64,000 nucleotides of DNA, from contig NZ_JAIUZP010000001.1 of the NCBI RefSeq assembly GCF_020171315.1, positions 930,001-994,000 of the forward strand. The letters are read 5' to 3'. The notes under the pieces are model-generated. The model saw only the letters and a list, made by a program, of their open reading frames with translations. It had not been told where the DNA came from and did not search any database. Source of the stretch: Pseudooceanicola nanhaiensis. GTDB lineage: Bacteria; Pseudomonadota; Alphaproteobacteria; Rhodobacterales; Rhodobacteraceae. Shown piece by piece: positions 26,763 through 37,990 of this stretch (its first letter is position 1; every line of letters starts with the position of its first letter). The translations under genes were made by a program, and so were the position numbers.

Positions 26763-28511
26763 TCAGCCCTCGGAGGCCGGGGCTGCATCGTCGAGACGCA
26801 TCTGAACCGACTGCCGCCCGCCCCAATCGTTGATCTCGATCTTGCCCGCGAGGTGGAATCGCCGCCCGTTGTGCCCTTCCAGCGCGGGCCCCAGCGGGCC
26901 GTCGAAGGCGCCGAAGCAGATCGCGTCGAGCCGCGCGCCCATGCCGTCGCCGAACCCGATCTTCAGGTGGCTCTCGCCCACGCGCTTGGCAAAGCTGATC
27001 TTCACATCCGGGAAGGCAAAGCGCGGCGCCGGGGCGCCCTGACCGTAGGGGCCCGCCTGTTCCAGCTGCTGCACCAGTTCCACGGTGGCGGCGCCGGGCA
27101 TCAGCAGGGCATCGACGCGCAGGTCGGCCGGGCCTGCCTCGCCCGCGCCCTGTTTCGCCAGCAGCTCGGCGAGGCGCGCCATGGCGGGCTCCAGCTGGTC
27201 GCGCGCCACGGTCAGGCCTGCGGCCATCTTATGGCCGCCGCCCTTGATCAGCAGCCCCTCGGCGGCCAGCTTCTGGACCGAGGCGCCAAGGTCCACGCCC
27301 GCGATGGAGCGGCCCGAGCCCTTGCCCTCGCCCCCGTCGAGGCCGATCACCACGGCGGGGCGGTTGGTGGCCTCCTTGAGCCGCGAGGCGACGATGCCGA
27401 CGACGCCGGGATGCCAGCCTTCGCCCGCCGCCCAGACGAGGGGGGCGTCGAGCCCGCGTTCCTCGGCCTGTTCCATGGCCACGTCACGGACGCGGTTCTC
27501 GATCTCGCGGCGTTCGCGGTTGAGCTGGTCGAGGCGTTCGGCGAGGGCCGCGGCCTCGTGCGGGTCGGTGGTGGCCAGCAGGCGCGCGCCGATGTCGGCC
27601 TTGCCGATCCGCCCGCCCGCGTTGACCCGCGGCCCCAGCAGGAAGCCGAGGTGGTAGGAATTCGGCATGGCGTTCATCTTGGCCACGTCGGCCAGCGCCG
27701 CCAGCCCCACGCGGTCGCGCCGCGCCATGACCTTCAGCCCCTGCCGCACCAGCGCCCGGTTCACGCCGATCAGCGGCGCCACGTCGGCCACGGTGCCAAG
27801 CGCCACGAGGTCGAGCATCGCCATCAGGTCGGGGCCCTTGGCGCCCTCGTCGCGCATCTGGCGGTTGGCCTCCACCAGCATGAGGAAGACCACGGCGGCG
27901 GCGCAGAGATGCGCGAGCGCCCCGTCCTCGTCCTGCCGGTTCGGGTTCACGCAGGCGACGCAATCGGGCAGAGTCTCGCCGCCGAGGTGGTGGTCGAGGA
28001 TCACCACGTCGCAGCCCGCCGCCGCCACCGGCTCATGCGAAAGCGTGCCACAGTCGACGCAGACGATCAGGTCGTGCCGGCGGCCCAGCTCCTGCATGGC
28101 GGGCACGTTGGGGCCATAGCCCTCGTCGATCCGGTCGGGGATATAGAGCGTGGCCTCGCGGCCCATCTGGCGCAGCCAGTCGATCAGCAGCGCGGCCGAG
28201 GTGCCGCCGTCCACGTCGTAATCGGCAAAGACCGCGATCCGCTGGCGCTTCTTCACTGCGGCGAGGAAGCGGGCGGCGGCCTTCTCCATGTCGCGCAGAG
28301 ACCGGGGATCGGGCAGCAGGGTGCCGAGCTTGGGCTCAAGGAAGGCCGCGGCCTCCTCGGGCGGCACGCCGCGCCGCGCCAGCACCTGGCACAGCGGGCG
28401 GGGCAGGGCGGTGACCTGCTCCATCGCCTCGGCCATGCGGTCCACCTCGGCCCCCGGGCCGACCCAGCGGCGGCCCGTGAGCGAGGCGGAGATGCCGAGG
28501 AAATCCGACAA
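26763..28511 (-). CDS. recJ: Single-stranded-DNA-specific 5'-3' exonuclease RecJ
   Basis: RecJ degrades single-stranded DNA 5' to 3' in recombination and mismatch/base-excision repair. The 582-residue product carries the DHH phosphoesterase motif DYDVDG at about residues 97-102, DHH at 173-175 and the DHHA1 motif GGGHKMAAG in the C-terminal half, followed by an OB-like end. The length fits the family. I chose the TTG at 28511 because it gives the usual N terminus (SDFLGISASLTGRRW) and lies 8 bases after the hom stop. A longer frame with an ATG at 28616 would overlap hom by about 97 bases and adds low-complexity sequence. It is probably co-transcribed with hom. Confidence 0.95.
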   Translation of the reverse strand: MSDFLGISASLTGRRWVGPGAEVDRMAEAMEQVTALPRPLCQVLARRGVPPEEAAAFLEPKLGTLLPDPRSLRDMEKAAARFLAAVKKRQRIAVFADYDVDGGTSAALLIDWLRQMGREATLYIPDRIDEGYGPNVPAMQELGRRHDLIVCVDCGTLSHEPVAAAGCDVVILDHHLGGETLPDCVACVNPNRQDEDGALAHLCAAAVVFLMLVEANRQMRDEGAKGPDLMAMLDLVALGTVADVAPLIGVNRALVRQGLKVMARRDRVGLAALADVAKMNAMPNSYHLGFLLGPRVNAGGRIGKADIGARLLATTDPHEAAALAERLDQLNRERREIENRVRDVAMEQAEERGLDAPLVWAAGEGWHPGVVGIVASRLKEATNRPAVVIGLDGGEGKGSGRSIAGVDLGASVQKLAAEGLLIKGGGHKMAAGLTVARDQLEPAMARLAELLAKQGAGEAGPADLRVDALLMPGAATVELVQQLEQAGPYGQGAPAPRFAFPDVKISFAKRVGESHLKIGFGDGMGARLDAICFGAFDGPLGPALEGHNGRRFHLAGKIEINDWGGRQSVQMRLDDAAPASEG

Positions 28512-28519
28512 ACCGGGCC

Positions 28520-29815
28520 TCAGACCTGCTCGATCCGCAGGGTGACCGGGCCCGAGACCACCACGCCGGTGGCCTGCATCGCCTCGATCGCGCGGTCGAG
28601 ATCGTTGCGCAGGCACTTGTGGGTGACGATCAGCACCGGGGCGCAGGATTCGTCATGGTCATACTGGCGCAGTCGGTGGATCGAGATGCCCTCGCTGCCA
28701 AGCGCGGTGGCCACCTTGGCAAGCGCACCGGGTTTGTCCTGCAGCATCATGCGCAGGTAGTAGGGCGCGGCCGAAACGGAGCGTGCAGGCGTGGCCGCCT
28801 CCAGCGTGGCGGCGGGCTGGCCGAAGACCGGCAGGCGGAAGCCGCGCGCGATGTCGCAGATGTCGGAGAGCACGGCCGAGGCGGTCGGCCCTTCGCCGGC
28901 GCCGGCGCCGCGCAGGACGATCTGGCCCACGGCGTCGCCTTCCAGCACCACCATGTTGGTGCCGCCTTCCAGCTGACCCAGCGGCGAGGAGGCGGGCACG
29001 AGGCAGGGCGCCATGCGCTGTTCAAGCCCGCGGCCGGTCTTGCGGCTCACCCCCAGCAGCTTGATGCGATAGCCCATGTCGGCGGCCTGACGGATGTCGT
29101 CGATGGTGATCTCGCCGATGCCTTCCAGCTCCATGTCGTCGAAGGCGACCTGCGTGCCGAAGGCGACCGAGGCGAGGATCGACAGCTTGTGGCCCGCGTC
29201 GATGCCGCCCACGTCAAGTTCGGGATCGGCCTCCAGATAGCCCAGCTGGCGGGCCTCCTCGAAGACTTCCTCGTAGGGCAGGCCCGCGCTTTCCATCCGG
29301 GTCAGGATGTAGTTGCAGGTGCCGTTCATGACGCCCATGACGCGGGTGATCTCGTTCCCGGCCAGCCCTTCGAGCAGGGATTTCACGACCGGGATGCCCC
29401 CTGCGACGGCGGCCTCGTAGCGGATCACGCGGCCCGCGCCCTCGGCCAGTTCGGCCAGCGCCTGACCGTTCACGGCCAGCATCGCCTTGTTCGCGGTGAC
29501 CACGTCCTTGCCGGCCTTCAGGGCGGCCTCGGTCGCGGCCTTGGCGGGGCCGTCGGCGCCGCCCATCAGCTCGACGAAGATGTCGACGTCGTCGCGCGTG
29601 GCGAGCTTCACGGGATCGTCTTCCCATGCGTAACCGGCAAGCGAAACGCCGCGGTCCTTGTCGCGGGTGCGGGCAGAGACGGCGGTGATGACGATCTCGC
29701 GGCCCGTGCGGGCGGTCAGCATGGCGGCCTGTCGGCGGATAATGCGGACGACGCCAACGCCCACGGTGCCGAGGCCGGCGATCCCGAGGCGGAGCGGTGC
29801 GGCGGTCTGGCTCAT
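28520..29815 (-). CDS. hom: Homoserine dehydrogenase
   Basis: Catalyses the NAD(P)H-dependent reduction of aspartate semialdehyde to homoserine in threonine and methionine synthesis. The 431-residue product starts with a Rossmann fold motif GLGTVGVGV (residues 13-21), has the catalytic homoserine dehydrogenase domain (GGIPVVKSLLEG, NGTCNYILT) and ends in an ACT domain (KPGALAKVATALGSEGISI, near residues 355-430) that usually senses threonine. The length is typical of the ACT-containing form. recJ follows after 8 bases on the same strand; a small lipoprotein gene lies 118 bases upstream. Confidence 0.97.
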   Translation of the reverse strand: MSQTAAPLRLGIAGLGTVGVGVVRIIRRQAAMLTARTGREIVITAVSARTRDKDRGVSLAGYAWEDDPVKLATRDDVDIFVELMGGADGPAKAATEAALKAGKDVVTANKAMLAVNGQALAELAEGAGRVIRYEAAVAGGIPVVKSLLEGLAGNEITRVMGVMNGTCNYILTRMESAGLPYEEVFEEARQLGYLEADPELDVGGIDAGHKLSILASVAFGTQVAFDDMELEGIGEITIDDIRQAADMGYRIKLLGVSRKTGRGLEQRMAPCLVPASSPLGQLEGGTNMVVLEGDAVGQIVLRGAGAGEGPTASAVLSDICDIARGFRLPVFGQPAATLEAATPARSVSAAPYYLRMMLQDKPGALAKVATALGSEGISIHRLRQYDHDESCAPVLIVTHKCLRNDLDRAIEAMQATGVVVSGPVTLRIEQV

Positions 29816-29933
29816 GCTGTTCTCCCGATGTTCAGAGTGCGGTTTTGCCGGGGATAATCGGTTCGGGGGCGGCGTGCAACGCGGCTTTCACGGTGGCCTG
29901 CGGCCTTTTTCCCCGATCCCTCTGCCTGGGGTC

Positions 29934-30212
29934 CTACTCGGACAGGGTCCGGTTGCGCAGCCGGTCTGCCCGGGCCCGCAATCCGGCCGCGCGGGCCTCC
30001 AGCTGGGCCTGTGTCTCGGGCGTGGCGGTCTGGGCGGCGGCGGCCCCGTCGAGGATGCGGACCACCGGCATCACCTTGGGATAGGGGGCGGCGGCGGCCT
30101 CGGGGCTGATCGTGCCCTCCAGCGCCGGGATCTCGGCGCAGCCCGCCGTCAGCAGGCAGCCCGCCACGAGGGCAGGCAGGAGACGGGGGGAGGGGCGATC
30201 AGCTCGGCGCAT
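29934..30212 (-). CDS. Small putative lipoprotein, function unknown
   Basis: The 92-residue product has a basic start (MRRADRPSPR), a short hydrophobic segment and a lipobox-like LTAGC with the cysteine at residue 25; an earlier LVAGC at residue 19 is a less likely site. The mature part is Ala/Pro-rich with a predicted amphipathic Ala/Arg/Glu helix at the C terminus. It is probably anchored to the periplasmic face of a membrane. It lies upstream of hom on the same strand and divergent from the TetR gene, with 110 bases between the starts. I do not recognise a named family. Confidence 0.65.
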   Translation of the reverse strand: MRRADRPSPRLLPALVAGCLLTAGCAEIPALEGTISPEAAAAPYPKVMPVVRILDGAAAAQTATPETQAQLEARAAGLRARADRLRNRTLSE

Positions 30213-30322
30213 GCCTGTTCATTGCCCCAAGCCCCGGCCGCTTGCAAGCGCGCAGAGGCTGCGGCGGCCTTGCCGCTGCTTACCGGCTTGAACGCGCCGG
30301 GGGGGCAGGTAGAAAGGACGCC

Positions 30323-30916
30323 ATGGCCCGCACCCAAGGTTCCTTTGCCGCCCAGACCGGCCCCCGCGTCCGCGCCGCGGCCCTGACGCTCTTTGCCCGT
30401 CAGGGCTATGCCGCCGTCTCCATGCGCCAGATCGCGGCGGAAGTGGGGATGCAGGTCGGCGGGCTCTATAACTACGTCAGCGACAAGCAGTCCCTGCTGA
30501 TGGACCTGCTGACCGTCCACATGGAAGAGGTCCTGACCGCGCTGGAGGCCGAGCCGCGCCCGGCCGATCCGGTGGCCGCGCTGGAAAGCTTCACCCGGTT
30601 CCACCTGCGCTTCCACACGGAGCGGCCCGACGAGGTCTTCATCTCCTACATGGAACTGCGCAACCTGACGGAGGAGAACTTCGCCACGCTGGAGGCGATG
30701 CGGGCCCGCTACGAGGCGCAGCTTGAGGCCATCCTGAGCGACGGACAGGCGGCGGGCGCGTTCCACATCACCGATGCGCGGGTCAGCACTAGGGCGCTGA
30801 TCGCCATGCTGACCGGGGTGACCACATGGTATCGCCCGGGCGGCAAGCTGACGCTGGCGGAACTGGAAGAGATCTATTGCGCCCTCGTGCTGGGCGCTGT
30901 AGGCGGGCGACCCTGA
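30323..30916 (+). CDS. TetR/AcrR family transcriptional regulator
   Basis: The 197-residue product has an N-terminal helix-turn-helix (RVRAAALTLFARQGYAAVS, then MRQIAAEVGMQVGGLYNYV) at about residues 13-60, typical of TetR repressors, and an all-helical ligand-binding C-terminal half. I chose the ATG at 30323, preceded by AGAAAGGA, because it begins 12 residues before the DNA-binding domain. A 27-residue longer frame adds only low-complexity sequence that reaches into the intergenic region. It is divergent from the lipoprotein gene and 64 bases upstream of dnaG. The target and ligand are unknown; the shared gap suggests it may control itself and the lipoprotein gene. Confidence 0.9.
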   Translation: MARTQGSFAAQTGPRVRAAALTLFARQGYAAVSMRQIAAEVGMQVGGLYNYVSDKQSLLMDLLTVHMEEVLTALEAEPRPADPVAALESFTRFHLRFHTERPDEVFISYMELRNLTEENFATLEAMRARYEAQLEAILSDGQAAGAFHITDARVSTRALIAMLTGVTTWYRPGGKLTLAELEEIYCALVLGAVGGRP

Positions 30917-30980
30917 CCGGACCCAAGCGAGATCTCGCGCGGCTCTGGACAGACCCCGCCCCCGGACCGATATTCCCTAC

Positions 30981-33017
30981 ATGAGCCTGCCACCCGGATT
31001 CCTCGATGAACTGCGCACCCGCCTGAGCCTGAGCCAGGTCGTGGGTCGCAAGGTCATGTGGGATCAACGGAAATCGAACCAGGCCAAGGGCGACTGGTGG
31101 GCGCCATGCCCCTTCCACCACGAAAAATCCGCGTCTTTCCATGTGGATGACCAGAAGGGCTTCTACTACTGCTTCGGCTGCCACGCCAAGGGCGACGCGA
31201 TTTCCTTCGTGCGTGAGACCGAGAACACCGGCTTCATGGAGGCGGTGGAGATCCTCGCCCGCGAGGCCGGGCTCCAGATGCCCGCACGGGACCCGCAGGC
31301 GCAGAAGAAGGCCGACAAGCGCAGCCAGCTGGTCGAGGTCATGGAAGCCGCGGTGCAATATTACCGGATGCAGCTCTCCACCGGAGCGGCCACCGAGGCG
31401 CGCGCCTACCTCGAACGCCGCGGGTTGCGCGGCGAGGCGCTGCAACGCCACGAGATCGGCTTTGCGCCCAATGCCCGGCAAGGCGCCTTCCAGCACCTGA
31501 CCGCCAAAGGCATTTCGCCCGAGTTGATCATCGAGGCGGGCATCTGCGCCAAGCCCGATGAACCGGGCCGCAATGCCGCGCCCTATGACCGGTTCCGCGA
31601 CCGGATCATGTATCCGATCCGCGATGCCCGGGGCCGCTGCATCGCCTTCGGCGGCCGCGCGATGGACCCGAATGCGCGGGCCAAGTACCTGAATTCGCCG
31701 GAAACGCCGCTCTTCGACAAGAGCCGCTCTCTCTACAATCACGGGCCCGCGCGGGCGGCGGCAGGCAAGGGGCAGCCTGTCATCGTGGCCGAAGGCTACA
31801 TGGACGTGATCGCTCTGGTCGAGGCTGGCTTCGGCGGGGCCGTGGCGCCCTTGGGGACGGCGGTGACGGAACACCAACTCCAGATGCTGTGGCAGATGTC
31901 GCCGGAGCCGATCGTGGCGCTGGATGGCGATGCCGCGGGCTTCCGCGCCGCGCTCAGGGTGATTGACCTTGCCCTGCCGCTGCTGGAGGCGGGCCGCGCC
32001 CTGCGCTTTGCCCTGATGCCCGAGGGCAAGGACCCCGACGACCTGATCAAGGCCGAGGGCGCCGAGGCCATGCAGAAGGTGCTGGAGGGCGCCCTGCCGA
32101 TGGTCAACCTGCTCTGGCAGCGTGAGGTCGAGGGCAAGACCTTCGACAGCCCGGAACGGCGTGCGGCGCTCGACAAGACGCTGCGGCTGAAGCTGCAGCA
32201 GATCAAGGACACCTCGCTGCGCCGCCATTATGGCGACGCGATCTTCGACCTGCGTCAGGACCTCTTCAAGCGCCGCCGCGACAGCGATGGCCGCGGGGAC
32301 GGGGGCTTTGACGGCGGGTTCAACGGCGGTGGCTTCAACGGAGGCGGCTTCTCCGGCAAGCGCGGTCCGCGCAAGCCGTGGTCGCCCGGCGGGCGCAACG
32401 TGGCGCTGCCGCCCACGGCCTCGACCAAGGCCTCGCCGCTGGCGATGGACGACGACAGCGTGCAGGAGCGCCTGCGCGAGGCGGTCATTCTGGCCGCGCT
32501 GATCCTGATGCCGGAACTGGTGCTGGAATTCGACATGCAGGTCGAACGCATGGCCTGTTCCGACCCGCATCACGCCGCCCTACGCCGCCTGATCCTGACC
32601 CATGCGGGCAACGGATCGGAGGCGCTGCAGGAGGCGATCGCCTACGAAATGGGCCCCCACGCGGTTGATTCCTTCTTGTCCAATCCCCATGTGGCGCTTA
32701 CGCCCCCGGTACGCCGCCGCGGGGATGTTGAGATCGCCCGCATGACGGTGGCCGAGGAACTGGCCAAGCTTTCCGCCCAGCATGGGCTGCGTGGCGAAAT
32801 AGAAGAGGCGCTGGAAGAATTCGACGGTCCTGCGGACGAGACCCTGACCTATCGTCTGGGCGAGGCTGCACAGGCCCGAAATCGTGCGGCCCGGTCCCTG
32901 CAGGAGGATAAGGCCGAGTACGACCTGGGCGCGAATGGCGCCCGAATCAACCGGGAAGAACGCAGTGCGCTGGATGCGCTGATGGAGACGATTCGCTTCA
33001 CCAAGCCTCGTAAGTGA
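30981..33017 (+). CDS. dnaG: DNA primase DnaG
   Basis: Synthesises RNA primers at the replication fork. The 678-residue product has a CHC2 zinc ribbon near residues 43-67 (C43, H46, C64, C67), a catalytic core with a TOPRIM motif EGYMDV at about 271-276 and LDGD at about 314-317, and a C-terminal helical domain for DnaB binding. A glycine/phenylalanine-rich linker of about 35 residues (about 435-470) sits between the core and the C-terminal domain and is unusually regular. It precedes rpoD by 113 bases, an ancient macromolecular-synthesis arrangement without the rpsU gene found in enterics. Confidence 0.97.
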   Translation: MSLPPGFLDELRTRLSLSQVVGRKVMWDQRKSNQAKGDWWAPCPFHHEKSASFHVDDQKGFYYCFGCHAKGDAISFVRETENTGFMEAVEILAREAGLQMPARDPQAQKKADKRSQLVEVMEAAVQYYRMQLSTGAATEARAYLERRGLRGEALQRHEIGFAPNARQGAFQHLTAKGISPELIIEAGICAKPDEPGRNAAPYDRFRDRIMYPIRDARGRCIAFGGRAMDPNARAKYLNSPETPLFDKSRSLYNHGPARAAAGKGQPVIVAEGYMDVIALVEAGFGGAVAPLGTAVTEHQLQMLWQMSPEPIVALDGDAAGFRAALRVIDLALPLLEAGRALRFALMPEGKDPDDLIKAEGAEAMQKVLEGALPMVNLLWQREVEGKTFDSPERRAALDKTLRLKLQQIKDTSLRRHYGDAIFDLRQDLFKRRRDSDGRGDGGFDGGFNGGGFNGGGFSGKRGPRKPWSPGGRNVALPPTASTKASPLAMDDDSVQERLREAVILAALILMPELVLEFDMQVERMACSDPHHAALRRLILTHAGNGSEALQEAIAYEMGPHAVDSFLSNPHVALTPPVRRRGDVEIARMTVAEELAKLSAQHGLRGEIEEALEEFDGPADETLTYRLGEAAQARNRAARSLQEDKAEYDLGANGARINREERSALDALMETIRFTKPRK

Positions 33018-33061
33018 AGACTTGGTGACGAAAATATAAAGAAAACGGGGTAAACGGGTGT

Positions 33062-33103
33062 GCGAATCGAGGATTCGCGTTATTGATTCGGACCATCGAA
33101 TCA
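33062..33103 (+). repeat. Two adjacent inverted repeats built on GATTCG/CGAATC, with four GANTC sites
   Basis: GCGAATC-GAG-GATTCGC (33062-33078) is followed by TGATTCG-GACCAT-CGAATCA (33084-33103). Each can form a hairpin of 7 bp. Together they contain four GANTC sites in 39 bases, between the dnaG stop and the rpoD start. There is no T-tract after either, so these are not classical terminators. Confidence 0.7.
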
Positions 33104-33130
33104 TCCCGAGCCCGCTTTTAGGAGCACCGC

Positions 33131-35110
<1,980 letters not shown>

Positions 35111-35139
35111 GCCCGCAGGGCAGTGACAAACATCTGAAA

Positions 35140-35166
35140 GGCGCGCGGACCTCCGTGCGCCTTTTT
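35140..35166 (+). terminator. Rho-independent terminator of rpoD
   Basis: Stem GGCGCGCGG / CCGTGCGCC (one G-T pair) with loop ACCT, followed by TTTTT, starting 30 bases after the rpoD stop codon. Confidence 0.85.
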
Positions 35167-35354
35167 CCATGCGCGCTCTGGCCGTCGCTCTGCCCTTGGT
35201 CTCGGCACCTGACCGGGCCGCCAAGGGTGCCAAGGTCCGGAATCCCTGACTGTCGCGCCTGCGTAAGAAGTTGTTATGCCTTCTCCCGTCTCATGGCCTT
35301 GGAACGATTTTCGCCATCGGGGCGTTATTTGATCAAAGAACGAAGGATGCGATT

Positions 35355-35639
35355 ATGCGCAAGGCCCTCATTTCCCTGTCTTTCATCGCCGTTGCCGCGA
35401 CGGCTTCGGCCGCCTTTGCGGCCTATTCCGTGATCGACGGTTCGCACAACGATCTGGTGTCGCCGTCGGAGTTCTATGACCCGTCCGAGCCGGTGCTGAT
35501 CGAAGTCAGCCCCGAGGAACTCGGGCGCTGCGTGATGACGATCGCCAGCGTCTTCCAGCCGCCGGTGGATGACAGCGCCCCCCTTCAGATGTCCTCGGAC
35601 ATGCCGCCCGCACCGCCGGTGCGCTGCGTGGCGAAGTGA
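35355..35639 (+). CDS. Small exported protein of unknown function
   Basis: The 94-residue product has an N-terminal signal peptide (basic MRK, then a hydrophobic alanine-rich stretch, with probable cleavage after ASAAFA near residue 22). The mature part is acidic and proline-rich with two cysteines, at about residues 60 and 91, that could form a disulfide. I chose the ATG at 35355, preceded by GAAGGA, instead of a longer frame from 35271 that would bury the signal peptide. It stands between the rpoD terminator and yjbQ, probably with its own promoter. I recognise no family. Confidence 0.7.
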   Translation: MRKALISLSFIAVAATASAAFAAYSVIDGSHNDLVSPSEFYDPSEPVLIEVSPEELGRCVMTIASVFQPPVDDSAPLQMSSDMPPAPPVRCVAK

Positions 35640-35701
35640 CCCGCTTGCCCGCGGGGCAGGGGCCGGTCTAGGCTGGCCCCGACGTCCCGACGGCAGGCAG
35701 C

Positions 35702-36124
35702 ATGGCCCATACCACCTTCACGATCCCGACCCGCGGCCCCGGCCTTTATGAATTCACCCGGCAGGTGGCGGACTGGGTGTCCGATCACGACCGGGACGAG
35801 GGGCTTCTGACGCTCTTCGTCCGTCACACCTCCGCCTCGCTCCTGATCCAGGAGAACGCCGACCCGGAGGTGCGCAGCGATCTGACCGAGTTCTTTCACC
35901 GCCTCGTGCCGCCCTCGGATGATCCCGCCATGTCTTACCTGACCCACACCTACGAGGGGCCGGACGACATGCCCGCCCATATCAAGGCCGCGCTGCTGCC
36001 GGTCAGCCTGTCGATCCCGGTCCGGGCCGGGCGGATGGTGCTGGGCACATGGCAGGGGATCTATCTCTTCGAGCACCGGCGCGCGCCCCATGCCCGTCAG
36101 GTCGCAGCACATCTAGGTCATTGA
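35702..36124 (+). CDS. YjbQ/UPF0047 family protein (secondary thiamine-phosphate synthase type)
   Basis: The 140-residue protein matches the UPF0047/YjbQ family in length and motifs: VRHTSASLLIQENADPEV near residues 40-57 and the C-terminal GTWQGIYLFEHR. The histidines in these motifs cluster in a small beta-rich trimer in known structures. The E. coli member has weak thiamine-phosphate synthase activity; the physiological role is unclear. It begins 62 bases after the small exported protein gene and ends 105 bases before nrdR. Confidence 0.93.
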   Translation: MAHTTFTIPTRGPGLYEFTRQVADWVSDHDRDEGLLTLFVRHTSASLLIQENADPEVRSDLTEFFHRLVPPSDDPAMSYLTHTYEGPDDMPAHIKAALLPVSLSIPVRAGRMVLGTWQGIYLFEHRRAPHARQVAAHLGH

Positions 36125-36229
36125 ATTCGGTACTACCCAAGGCTTCGTGGCTGTCCTATAGTCGCTGTGGATAAGTTGGGGCATGAACCCCACAACGTGA
36201 CGAGGCGGAAGTGAAAAGGGGACCGGCTG

Positions 36230-36715
36230 ATGCGCTGTCCGTTTTGCGGCAATATTGATACCCAGGTGAAGGATTCCCGCCCGGCGGAAGATCACGCGGC
36301 CATCCGGCGCCGGCGGTTCTGCCCGGCCTGCGGCGGGCGCTTCACCACCTATGAACGCGTCCAACTGCGCGATCTGGTCGTGATCAAGTCCAACGGGCGG
36401 CGGGAAGATTTCGACCGCGACAAGCTGGAGCGTTCGATCCGGATCTCGATGCAGAAACGCCCGGTGGAGCCGGAGCGGATCGACCAGATGATCAGCGGCA
36501 TCGTGCGTCGCCTCGAAAGCATGGGCGAGACGGACATTCCCTCCAAGGTGATCGGCGAGATCGTGATGGAGGCCCTGGCCCGGATCGACACCGTGGCCTA
36601 CGTGCGGTTCGCGAGTGTTTACAAGAACTTCCAGGCTGCCGACGACTTCGATCGCTTCGTGAGCGAACTGCGTCCGCCGGTCCTGCCCGAGGACAAGCCC
36701 GGCGACGACGGGTGA
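36230..36715 (+). CDS. nrdR: Transcriptional repressor NrdR
   Basis: NrdR senses nucleotides and represses ribonucleotide reductase genes. The 161-residue product has the zinc ribbon CPFC (3-6) and CPAC (31-34) with RRRRFC before it, then an ATP-cone domain ([16 protein letters not shown] and onward). The length is typical. The stop overlaps the ribD start (GTGA), so the two are translationally coupled, a common pairing in alphaproteobacteria. A hairpin GGGG-CATGAA-CCCC lies about 40 bases upstream of the start. Confidence 0.97.
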   Translation: MRCPFCGNIDTQVKDSRPAEDHAAIRRRRFCPACGGRFTTYERVQLRDLVVIKSNGRREDFDRDKLERSIRISMQKRPVEPERIDQMISGIVRRLESMGETDIPSKVIGEIVMEALARIDTVAYVRFASVYKNFQAADDFDRFVSELRPPVLPEDKPGDDG

Positions 36716-37815
36716 GCGAGGCAGACGACCGACGCTTCCTGGCGATGGCCCTCTCGTTGGGCCGTCGCGGGCGCGGGCAGACATGGCCGAACCCCGCGGT
36801 CGGCTGCGTTCTGGTCAAGGACGGCCGCGTCGTCGGGCGCGGCTGGACCCAGCCCGGCGGGCGGCCCCACGCGGAGCCTGTGGCGCTTGCTCAGGCGGGC
36901 GCGGCCGCGCGCGGCGCCACCGCCTATGTCTCCCTCGAACCCTGCGCCCATCACGGCAAGACCCCGCCCTGCGCCGAGGCGCTGATCGCCGCGGGCGTGG
37001 CCCGTGTTGTGGCGCCGCTGGAAGACAGCGACGCCCGCGTTTCCGGTCAGGGCTTTGCCATGTTGCGTGCCGCCGGGATCGAGGTCTCCACCGGGCTGCT
37101 GGCGCAGGAGGCGCTGCATGATCACGCGGGCTTCTTCCTGCGCACCGAACAGGGCCGCCCCCTCGTCACGCTGAAACTGGCCCTGTCCCTCGACGGGCGG
37201 ATCGCCACGGCCAGCGGCGAGAGCCAGTGGATCACCGGCCCCGAGGCACGCCGCCACGTCCACCTGCTGCGCCACCGCCATGACGCGGTGATGGTGGGGG
37301 CGGGTACGGCGCGCGCCGACGATCCCGCGCTCACCGTGCGCGGCATGGGCGTGACCCGCCAGCCGGTCCGCGTGGTGGTCTCGCGCCGCCTCGACCTGCC
37401 GCTACTGGGGCAACTGGCCCGGACGGCAAACGAGGTGCCGGTCTGGCTCTGCCACGGGGCGGATGCCGATGCGACGCTGGTGCGGACATGGCAGGGGCTC
37501 GGCGCGCGGCTCTTCTCCTGCGCGCTGCGCGATCGTCAGCTCGACCCCGCCGCGGTGCTGCAGGCGCTCGGCGGCGCCGGCCTCACGCGGGTCTTCTGCG
37601 AAGGGGGCGGAGCGCTCGCGGCCTCGCTGCTGCAGGCGGATCTGGTCGATGAACTCATCGTCTTCTCCGCAGGCGTCGCCCTTGGGGCCGAAGGCCGCCC
37701 CGGCCTCGGCGCGCTTGGCATCGACCGCCTTGCCGAGGCTCCGCGCTTCACCCTGCGGGAAACCCGCGCCCTTGGCGGCGACGTGATGCACCGCTGGCAC
37801 AGGGCGACCTGTTAA
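36712..37815 (+). CDS. ribD: Bifunctional diaminohydroxyphosphoribosylaminopyrimidine deaminase / 5-amino-6-(5-phosphoribosylamino)uracil reductase
   Basis: Catalyses the second and third steps of riboflavin synthesis. The N-terminal deaminase domain has the zinc motif HAEPVAL (about residues 51-57) and [11 protein letters not shown] (about 78-88). The C-terminal reductase domain begins near residue 145 ([15 protein letters not shown]) and includes the CEGGG stretch. The 367-residue length fits. The GTG start at 36712 overlaps the nrdR stop. The rest of the pathway (ribE, ribBA, ribH) lies 5 kb away, after the capsule block. Confidence 0.96.
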   Translation: MSEADDRRFLAMALSLGRRGRGQTWPNPAVGCVLVKDGRVVGRGWTQPGGRPHAEPVALAQAGAAARGATAYVSLEPCAHHGKTPPCAEALIAAGVARVVAPLEDSDARVSGQGFAMLRAAGIEVSTGLLAQEALHDHAGFFLRTEQGRPLVTLKLALSLDGRIATASGESQWITGPEARRHVHLLRHRHDAVMVGAGTARADDPALTVRGMGVTRQPVRVVVSRRLDLPLLGQLARTANEVPVWLCHGADADATLVRTWQGLGARLFSCALRDRQLDPAAVLQALGGAGLTRVFCEGGGALAASLLQADLVDELIVFSAGVALGAEGRPGLGALGIDRLAEAPRFTLRETRALGGDVMHRWHRATC

Positions 37816-37920
37816 GGGACCACCTGCCGCGGCGGCCCGCTCACCGCCAAGGTTCACCCCGGGCGCGCCTCAAGCCCCAACGATTCCCCGCCGCAGGCCC
37901 GTCCCAAAACCGCAGTCCCC

Positions 37921-37984
37921 TCATCCACTGTTCCCAAATATCCTCGGGGGACGGCCCGCAGGGCCGGGGGGCAGACAGCCCCCT
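37921..37984 (+). repeat. Mosaic intergenic repeat, copy 1 (terminator-like)
   Basis: TCATCCACTGTTC, two variable bases, then AAATATCCTCGGGGG leads into a short palindrome (GGCCC-GCA-GGGCC) and then GGGGGGC-AGACA-GCCCCC. The same order of parts occurs at 54729-54805. This copy has no T-tract. It sits between the convergent ends of ribD and kpsC. Confidence 0.8.
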
Positions 37985-37990
37985 CTCCCC

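Noticed and set aside
26853..28760. Long plus-strand frame opposite recJ
   Set aside because: recJ on the minus strand has the DHH motifs and correct length; the plus frame is His/Gln-rich filler without a domain.
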